Of a stretch of DNA of 64,000 nt, positions 57,793 to 64,000 are shown piece by piece. Position 1 is the first letter of the stretch. Each line of letters opens with the position of its first letter. Source of the DNA: Amblyomma americanum (Eukaryota; Arthropoda; Arachnida; Ixodida; Ixodidae); NCBI RefSeq assembly GCF_052857255.1, contig NC_135498.1, forward strand, positions 116,846,281 to 116,910,280, given 5' to 3'. The position numbers were made by a program, and so were the translations under genes. A model generated the notes under the pieces. That model was not told the origin of the DNA. It saw only the letters and a list, made by a program, of their open reading frames with translations, and did not search any database.

Positions 57793-60585
57793 TTACAGAT
57801 TTGCACAGCAATCTTCCAGGAACGCGTTCACACCTATCACAAATTTTTCTACATCTGTTTGGTCCACAACGTCACTTGGTAGTTGATTCCAAATTTCTAC
57901 AGCATCGGGAAAAAAGGAGTAGCGATAGACATCAGTACGTGTAATAATAGGTTGTAATACCTTACTGTGATTTTTCCGAGGGCAACGCTTCAGGGGAGGT
58001 GTAACATAGTGATGTTTATTAACTTTGACTTTATCATTCATTATCAGAAAAAAAAAGTTTCAATTTCTGCTTTGTTCTTCTTACTTCTAGTGTTTCTAAC
58101 TGACACTCTTTTAGCAATGTTGTGACTGAATCAGTGCGGCGGTATTTAGAGCATATAAAACGTGCTGACATCCCTTGCAATCTTTTCAGTTGCCGTTTTA
58201 AACCCTTTTGATGAGGACTCCACGCTGCACTTGCGTACTCTATGATTGGCCGCACGAACTTCTTGTACGCAATCAATTTAATTTCTCTAGTCGCATTCGG
58301 CCACTTCCTCCTCAGGAAACAGACCTTCTGGTAGGCTTTTAAATAGACATTTTCAATATGGGTGCGCCAGTCAAGATTATTTGTTAATGTCACTCCCAAG
58401 TACTTGAGACACTTTACTTGATCTAATGAATTTTCACCGATATTGTATCGTAACATCATAACATTCTGCTTCCTTGTTATTTGCATGTAATTAGATTTTT
58501 GGTAGTTTATTTCCATACCCCATTTCAGGCACCACGAGTTTAACGACTGAAGACACCTATTTATGTTCATCTGATCTGCCGGGGAAGCCACAGGAGAGTA
58601 AATTAAACAGTCATCGGCAAAAAGTTTCATTCTGACAGGCGATTCGACGATAGCAGAAATATCATTTATATACAATAAAAACAAAAGCGGACCTAAAACG
58701 GAGCCCTGTGGCACCCCCGACAGAACTTCACGCCTATCCGATACTGTACTTTCTATTTTGACGACTTGACAGCGGTTACTTAGATAGGCCTGAATCCATA
58801 GTACTATATTTTCAGCGATTCCTTATCTGCGTAGTTTAAAAAGAAGCTTATGATGCGGAACTTTAAAGAAAGCCTTCGAGAAGTCTACACAGACCACGTC
58901 TACCTGCTGACGTTCATATATAGCCTTGCAAAAGTCGTTCACTGTTTCAATTAACTGCGTTACTGTCGAAAGGCCGGTCCGAAAACCATGCTGAAATGGA
59001 CACAATAGGTCATTTATTTCCAAAAAATGAAGGATGTGTTTAGCTATTATGTGTTCAAGAACCATGCAACATACGGAAGTGAGTGAAACTGGCCTGTAGT
59101 TTTTTACAAGAAGTCGATTACCGTCTTTCAATACCGGAACTACTATTGCGCTGCGCCAGTCACGAGGTAAAGAATGATCCCGCAATGACTTTTCAAATAA
59201 AATTTGCAAATAATATGATAACCACTCAGCATACCGTTTAAGGAATTCCGTCGGTATTTCATCGGGACCGCTCGATTTCTTGGGGTCCAGAGACAGCAGC
59301 TGCTCACAGATGCCCTCCCTATTGATGCGAATCTCGCGCATTGAGTATGGCAACGGGTAAATTGTTGTATGATCACTCTCAATATCATTGTCATCCCTAC
59401 TAAATACCGACTGGAAGAAATCATTAAACAGATTTGCAATATCGTTTTTATCAGTCTCCCCATCGTCCTCATCCATTACCTGTGTGATTGCGTTCTTTTT
59501 CGCTGAAAAATATCGCCAGAACTTTTGTGGTGAGCTTGTGAGAAAATTAGTCAGTGTTGTATAGAAGTAAGTTTTTTTCGAATCTAATAACACAGTTTTG
59601 AGCTTCTTTTTGATGTTTGAAAGTTCTGTCGCTCTATTTTTTTGCTTTCGTAGCCTTTTTACCTTGCGCTTTAACTGAATGATCTCTCTAGGGATCCAAG
59701 GATTGAGCTGCTTCGATTTCTTTGAGCGAGTGGGAACAAACCTATCTATGCAATATTTTAGTGTGCCCTTAAAACGTTGCCACAATTCCTTGACACTTTC
59801 ATGGTGTGATGCAGTTGCAAACTGATTCAAGTTTTCTTCTAAGACGTCTAAGATAGACGTATCGTCTGCCCGGCTGTAATCTTTGACCCGTATTAAAACA
59901 TGCGATTTTTTGCGAACTTGTGTGTTCAACCGCACATTCAAACAGATCATCTTGTGGTCAGATAATCCCGGCTTGAGAGATATAGTGTGGTCTGCCACTT
60001 TAGGGGATAAAAAAAAACCAAGTACAACAATGACTGGGACCCCGATGTAACCTTTGTAAAATCCTTTACTATTTGCTTAAGGTTATGAGTAAACATAATT
60101 TCCATTACTTTATTCGCACTGCTTATTTCTACATTACCTGTTGACAAAGTTTCCCAATTAATATGTGGCAAATTAAAGTCGCCAGCCATTATCAGTCTGG
60201 TGTTCTTATTTACATGAGAGTTAAGGAACAAAAGCAATTCATCCAAAAATTCAGGAGATGTACAAGGCGGCCTGTACACAACACCTACTAAATGGACAAG
60301 GTTCCCACAAGAAACCTTGCACCACACCATTTCAGAAAGGCTGCAGTTAAGAGCGACTGCAGATACTGTGCTTTTCATAACAATAGCCACCCCCCCCCCT
60401 CCTTTAGAATTTCTATCCCATCTAAAAACATGGTAGCCTGGTGGGAAAATGCTATCGTTACTAATTCCCTCATGTAACCAGCTCTCGGTTATTAACAATA
60501 AGTCAGGGTTCTCGAAAATTAGCAAATGTTCTAAATCAGTTGTTTTGTTTGCTACACTGCGGGCGTTTAACAGAATAATTCTGAG
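57793..60585 (-). pseudogene. LINE ORF2: endonuclease and reverse transcriptase
   Basis: It follows ORF1 in frame after UAG with LRIILLNARSVANKTTDLEH, the APE endonuclease start, and no ATG before it. Endonuclease: LLITESWL, VGVVYRPP, MAGDFNLPHINWE, then DHTISLKPGLSDHKMI (SDH) after the frameshift at 60009-60017. RT: SSGPDEIPTEFLKRY, WRSAIVVPVLKDG, NYRPVSLTSV, VDVVCVDFSKAF (motif A; the usual following Asp is Phe), SGVPQGSVLGPLLFLLYIND (motif B) and LFADDCLIY (motif C, FADD intact). A TAA at 58823-58825 interrupts between motifs A and B. A second frameshift at 58048-58056 precedes the C-terminal HHYVTPPLKRCPRKNHSK and FFPDAVEIWNQLP. Catalytic residues for both domains remain. Confidence 0.9.
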
Positions 60586-61782
60586 CTATATTTGCGAGCA
60601 ATCGCTATGATCATCAGAATCTGCAGTTGATTTGGTCGGGGATAGCGAACTATGACCAAAAGACTCATCGTTAACTTTGGGTCGTCCTATCTTATCTTGG
60701 TGGGTTCGGTACAGACAACGCTCTTGTCGTTCATGATCCCATGCGTAAATGGTGTTGTTAATCTTAAGTTTATCATGTATCAGTTTGACCTTTGTTCCGT
60801 TATCTCTTTCTGCTTTACTACTTTGCCACAGTTTTTTTCGTACTGCTACTGTTTCCTTCGCATAGTCCGGGCTTACACTTATCGGGCCGCCTTTCAAATT
60901 CCCGCAATTCTTAAATACCAACTCTCTTTCTCTAGAGTCGAAAAAGTGCATAATGACAGGTCTATGGCTACCAGTTTTTTTCTTGCCTATACGATGAATT
61001 CTGTCTATAGTTTTCGCCTGAACGCCCAATTTTTCATTAAATATCTTCTGAACCACAGCTTCCCTCAGATCGGAATCTGATTCGTCTTTTGCTTCTTTGA
61101 CACCAAAAACCAAAAGATTATTACTTCTGCTCCTGTTCTCGTATTCAGTCAACTTATCTGCCTGCTGACGAACAAGGGTCTCTAAAGTTTGCATCCGTTT
61201 GTTCATTTCTTCGATAATATCAAGAAATCCAGTCATCCTATCGCATTTTGCATTAAGTTCGGTCATTTCTGTTCTCAGTTTATCTATTTTAGCATCCGAC
61301 GTGGCCTGGCTTTCTAGAATTAACTGCAACATTTCAGCAGTCTTTGGCCCCGGGTTTTCCTCAATATCACCAGAAACCAACAAAGACAATAACATAGAAC
61401 AAGTGTCACTCAAAACAGTCAAAGCAGTCAACAATCTTCCAGGGCACGGCAGAACTAACAGAAAGCGGTTGTCACTCCCAACACTTACAATATTAGTCAA
61501 ATAACGAACCTGTAACAGCAGGATCGGAGGCTTAGACATGTTGCCGATTGTCCAGGTGCCGTGCCCTCTGAATGCTCCGGCGTCGCGCAGTTCCTTTTGT
61601 AGGCTAGCCACTGGTGATGTCACTGTCATCGACGGAAGACGCCCCTTGAACAGGTTATCGCTGATATCGCTGTCGTGATGGGTCGCGTAGAAAAATGGTG
61701 TTTCATCCGTTCCACAGGTGGAAATGCTTGCGGCAACAATCCACGGCAGGACCTGTAACAGCAGGATCGGAGGCTTAGACAT
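60586..61782 (-). CDS. LINE ORF1 protein with 2A-like motif
   Basis: An open frame of 398 codons. Two in-frame copies of MSKPPILLLQV (residues 1 and 82) are alternative starts made by the 5' repeat. A hydrophobic leader (RFLLVLPC, then LLTALTVL and MLLSLLVSG) ends in DIEENPGP at residues 139-146, a consensus 2A-like ribosome-skipping motif. Next come a coiled coil (about 150-215, heptad-like KIDKLRTEMTELNAKCDRM), an RRM-like part (NNLLVFGVKE; RIHRIGKKKTG; VIMHFFDSRERELVFKN) and a C-terminal domain (ISVSPDYAKETVAVRKKLW), as in L1-type ORF1p RNA-binding chaperones. The acidic end SDDHSDCSQI is followed by UAG. ORF2 continues in the same frame. Confidence 0.85.
   Translation of the reverse strand: MSKPPILLLQVLPWIVAASISTCGTDETPFFYATHHDSDISDNLFKGRLPSMTVTSPVASLQKELRDAGAFRGHGTWTIGNMSKPPILLLQVRYLTNIVSVGSDNRFLLVLPCPGRLLTALTVLSDTCSMLLSLLVSGDIEENPGPKTAEMLQLILESQATSDAKIDKLRTEMTELNAKCDRMTGFLDIIEEMNKRMQTLETLVRQQADKLTEYENRSRSNNLLVFGVKEAKDESDSDLREAVVQKIFNEKLGVQAKTIDRIHRIGKKKTGSHRPVIMHFFDSRERELVFKNCGNLKGGPISVSPDYAKETVAVRKKLWQSSKAERDNGTKVKLIHDKLKINNTIYAWDHERQERCLYRTHQDKIGRPKVNDESFGHSSLSPTKSTADSDDHSDCSQI
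61345..61368 (-). other. 2A-like ribosome-skipping motif (DIEENPGP)
   Basis: Codons for D-I-E-E-N-P-G-P match the D(V/I)ExNPGP consensus exactly, with the favourable upstream context LLSLLVSG. In known cases the ribosome fails to form the Gly-Pro bond and releases the upstream peptide. Here it would free a hydrophobic leader of 64 or 145 residues from the ORF1 body. 2A-like motifs at the N-terminus of non-LTR ORF1 are known from trypanosome L1Tc and some marine invertebrate CR1 elements. Activity is inferred from the sequence. Confidence 0.8.
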
Positions 61783-61810
61783 GTTGCCGATTGTCCAGGT
61801 GCCGTGCCCT
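61508..61810 (-). repeat. Perfect 60-bp direct repeat, 243-bp period, LINE 5' end
   Basis: Bases 61508-61567 and 61751-61810 are identical over 60 bp (ACCTGTAACAGC to GGTGCCGTGCCCT) and diverge immediately after. The period of 243 bp is a multiple of three, so the duplication keeps ORF1 open. It resembles tandem 5' monomers of some LINEs, or a recent slippage or template-switch event. Each unit ends in TTACAG|GT on minus, so a cryptic splice site is also possible. Confidence 0.85.
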
Positions 61811-61944
61811 TGAGGACAGTGCTTGTATATTGGCTTCTAGTAAAAGGATTGCCGGCATCTTTTCCTTTGCCTTAAAAACGCAACGCAAAGATTTGGGCAG
61901 GTTGGTGTGACGTGCTCTGGGAAGCATGGAGCCGCAGGGAAAGG
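61811..61944. other. Short flank of the CR1-like LINE
   Basis: This is the immediate 5' flank or 5' UTR of the LINE. The boundary cannot be set from one copy. Confidence 0.3.
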
Positions 61945-62040
61945 CGTGGTGGAATGAAAGAAAGCACACACACACCAGCGCCAACTTTCAAATTTCAGTT
62001 GAAAGTTGCGCTTGTGTGTCTTTTCTTTCATTCGTCCACG
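61945..62040 (+). repeat. 46-bp-arm hairpin
   Basis: CGTGGTGGAATGAAAGAAAG ... GCCAACTTTCAA, a 7-nt loop (ATTTCAG), then TTGAAAGTTGCG ... CTTTCATTCGTCCACG. The arms of 42-47 bp pair with few mismatches and small indels. It lies between the LINE 5' end and the SINE at 62095 and belongs clearly to neither. Confidence 0.8.
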
Positions 62041-62094
62041 TCTTTGACAGCCGCGCTATTTTTCCCAGAAATAAAAGAGGCTTTTTTTTAGAGA

Positions 62095-62405
62095 TCCTCC
62101 GCGATAACTCAGTGGTTAAGGCGCTAGTCTACTGAGCCAGAGTACCCGGGTTGAAACCCGAGCGCAGCGGCAGCGTTTCGATGGAGGCAAAACGCAAAGG
62201 CGCCCGTGAGCTGTGCGATGTCAGCGCATTTAAAGATCCCCAAGTGGTCGAAATTACTCTTGCGTACACCACTACGGCACTTCTTTTTCCTCTCTTTCAC
62301 TCCCCCTTTATCCCGTCCCTTACGGCGCTGTCCGGGTGTCCACCGAGAGAAGTCACAGTTACTGCGTCATTTCCTTTCCTCAAAACCAATTTTCATGTTT
62401 GTTAA
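62095..62405 (+). repeat. Chimeric tRNA-derived SINE (second tail)
   Basis: The head has the A box TAACTCAGTGGTTAAGGCGC and the B-box-like GGGTTGAAACCC. The first part of the body is Ruka-like (TTTCGATGGAGGCAAAACGC, then GTGCGATGTCAGCGCA, then CCCCAAGTGGTCGAAATTA). After about 62255 it switches to a different tail: a C/T-rich stretch, CGGGTGTCCACCGAGAGAAG, CGTCATTTCCTTTCC and AAAACCAATTTT. The same tail occurs at 39008-39066. It therefore shares a head with Ruka copies but has another 3' end. Confidence 0.75.
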
Positions 62406-62419
62406 CCTGGAAACAAAAT

Positions 62420-62825
62420 ATTTACCATATTTTTCATTTTCTTTCCTTTCGTAAAAGGAATGCACTTTTTGTTTCTCTCTTCGGTTAAGCTTGCTGACTG
62501 CTTTTTTGCTCACCATATTGCCTGAACCATTGTGTATTTATGTACAATGCTTATTAGCCATATCAATTTTTCATGTTAGTTTTCTTCAGTCTTCTTTTTC
62601 TGTACTCATCTGTTATATGGATATGTGCTTATGAATGTGTTTTGCTTCGTGTGTACTATTCGTATGGATGAATGAGTTTATGAATTTTCTGTAAATATTG
62701 CCCACTGCTCTGAGTATGAGACCAAAAAGACGGGTGACGCTTCGTCAGGCAACTTTGTCATTTTTTAGCCTCCTCAGCAACCAAAGTGTTGTTCGAAATA
62801 AACTTGGAAACTTATAAATAAAACT
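62420..62825 (+). repeat. Possible LINE 3' UTR
   Basis: T-rich non-coding sequence with TGTAAATATTGCCCACTGCT, then GACGGGTGACGCTTCGTCAG, CAACCAAAGTGTTGTTCG, AATAAACTTGG and ATAAATAAAAC near 62818. I associate this block with 3' UTRs of a tick LINE family, but no coding part precedes it. Alternatively it is the 3' UTR of a host transcript. Confidence 0.3.
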
Positions 62826-64000
62826 CTATCTTTCGTCACTGGTGGTGGCGTAATCTGACATACTGCTGCAATTCTCAAGCTACACATTCGCATCTACAGG
62901 GTGCTTCGCAGACTTAAGGAATGATTTTTAAAAAAGAGGCCCGTCGGAGCTGGTTAAAACCAACAACATATTGTTTCCTTCTCATGCGACGCTCCTTACT
63001 CTTTTCTTTTTTAATTCGGCTTCAATAATGAATTACCTAAGATTAATTACGCAAATTTTCTAATATTCGCTTTAAGGTCACGTGCATTCTATTAATTTTA
63101 GATAGGTCTAAACAGCCACCGATCGAGTTCTTTTGGCAACGTATACATCTTACGTGGGCCTTTATTCCAGCATTTAAATAAAGCCCTAGAAATATGAAAA
63201 AACCACGTGGTTGCGTTCATGCGCTACCGTTTGTGAACGAACACAACGTTCTCGAAGTCCGTGCCCAAGAGAGCTACCACCGCTCAGTTTTATTCGCTGC
63301 GAAATCATACAAATAAAAAAACGGAAGCTGTCTTAAAATACGCGACTTCAGTGCTTTCTCTTCCTATTTTATTCTGTCTGTCCGATGGCTCAGTGAACGC
63401 TCAGTCTGTATTGTCGTTGGTCTCACGCAGCTCCGGTGCGCCCTTTTTATTCCTTGGTTCGAGGGAAGTGAAACGCCCTGTTCATACCGCGAAAAATTTA
63501 TGATTCAAGTAAACATTGCTGCTGAACATTGTACGCTTCGTTTTTTCCAACGTTCACTCGTTCCCCGAGTGTGTCGCCGTTGTCGTGCTATTGTTGCCTT
63601 GTCCCCGAGATGTTTGCAGCCCGAGCATCTATACCGGAGTCCAGGGAGGCGAAGAATAGGTGTTTGTGATAGGGACTGAGGTTTCACATTGTATGAGCCT
63701 GTCAAGCTCCACCGGCCGCCAAACTAACCACGTCCCACCCCATTTCCTCCTCTTGGGAGGTTGCCCCAGTCCCGGATCAAGCCGACCGACTAGCTATGGC
63801 CGATGCAGCTTGCATGTCGAATAATGATCGCCAACGGAGTCCTAGACTGAGGGCTCTGCCCAAGACAGCACCGCTTCTTTTGCAGTCAGCGGGGGGGCTC
63901 TCTTGATAGCAGAAATTTTTATAAAAGTTCTCGGATATTTATTCCACTTCTTCAGCAATAACAAAATCTACAGAAGCAAAAAAGGCATGAAATTTTGGAT
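62826..64000. other. No supported gene; possible DNA-transposon end
   Basis: CAGGGTGCTTCGCAGACTTA at 62898-62917 resembles the CAGGGTG-type terminus of DNA transposons or MITEs. The facing terminus was not found. The remaining frames are at most 80 aa. GC-rich text at 63690-63900 is unassigned. Confidence 0.3.

Larger units (their letters stand above)
57660..61810 (-). mobile_element. Near-intact CR1-like LINE with 2A-like leader
   Basis: The best preserved mobile element in the window. From 5' (right) to 3' (left) it has a 60-bp direct repeat (61751-61810 and 61508-61567), ORF1 (61782-60586), ORF2 with endonuclease and RT (60585-57793) and a short 3' UTR ending in an AAAT-type tandem tail (57668-57690). 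This layout and the C-terminal FFPDAVEIWNQLPSDVV segment fit the CR1/L2/Jockey group. The ORF2 lesions are one in-frame TAA (58823-58825) and two frameshifts, both in 9-base homopolymers (60009-60017 and 58048-58056), which could be sequencing errors. The 5' boundary and target duplications are not defined. Confidence 0.9.

Overview
The window looks like nuclear DNA of an arthropod, most probably a hard (ixodid) tick. There are no operons, no dense coding and no ribosome binding sites. Instead there are decayed non-LTR retrotransposons with the 3' tails usual in tick genomes, Penelope-like elements, RTE-type LINEs ending in GAT runs, and several tRNA-derived SINEs of the Ruka type known from ixodid ticks. 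The tick assignment is an inference from repeat families recalled from general knowledge; no database was searched.

Layout. 0-9 kb: relics of a LINE ORF1 (0.3-1.7 kb) and of a LINE RNase H region (3.4-4.2 kb), two minor SINEs, a Ruka SINE at 4.25 kb, a second Ruka SINE split by an RTE 3' end (6.5-7.1 kb), and a weak candidate promoter plus signal-peptide exon (8.7 kb, minus). 12-15 kb: a Penelope-like RT relic (plus) abutting a decayed RTE LINE (minus). 17.7-18.1 kb: an old tandem repeat of about 130 bp. 19.1-19.7 kb: a THAP zinc-finger coding region with a 66-nt intron and a perfect NRF-1-type site upstream. 20.9-24.7 kb: a 3.7 kb LINE with endonuclease, RT, RNase H and a C-terminal zinc knuckle, broken by stops and frameshifts. 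25.6-28.2 kb: two Penelope-like copies in inverted orientation. 28.9-33.0 kb: an RTE LINE (minus) carrying two roughly 960-bp long-inverted-repeat (foldback) elements in opposite orientation. 34 kb: one plausible host exon, the last exon of a small cysteine-rich protein (minus). 35.6-36.4 kb: a CR1/L2-like LINE relic. 39 kb: a SINE tail holding a 254-bp nested insertion with an 11-bp target-site duplication. 45-49 kb: a LINE fragment between two inverted copies of a GC-rich repeat. 49.7 kb: a Penelope GIY-YIG fragment. 51-53.8 kb: three Ruka SINEs, an RTE tail and a hairpin MITE-like repeat. 54.8-56 kb: a LINE RNase H / zinc-knuckle / 3' UTR fragment. 57.7-61.8 kb (minus): the best preserved element, a CR1-like LINE with an open ORF1 and an ORF2 damaged by one stop codon and two homopolymer frameshifts. 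61.9-62.8 kb: a hairpin, a chimeric SINE and a possible LINE 3' UTR.

The most interesting system is the 57.7-61.8 kb LINE. Its ORF1 begins with a hydrophobic leader ending in a 2A-like ribosome-skipping motif (DIEENPGP). A coiled coil and an L1-ORF1p-like domain follow. ORF1 then joins ORF2 in the same frame across a single UAG. The element therefore appears to combine 2A recoding with either stop-codon readthrough or reinitiation. Its 5' end has a perfect 60-bp direct repeat spaced by exactly 243 bp.

Host gene content is low. Only the THAP coding region and the cysteine-rich exon are supported as possible host genes. Most long ORFs elsewhere are chance or shadow frames.
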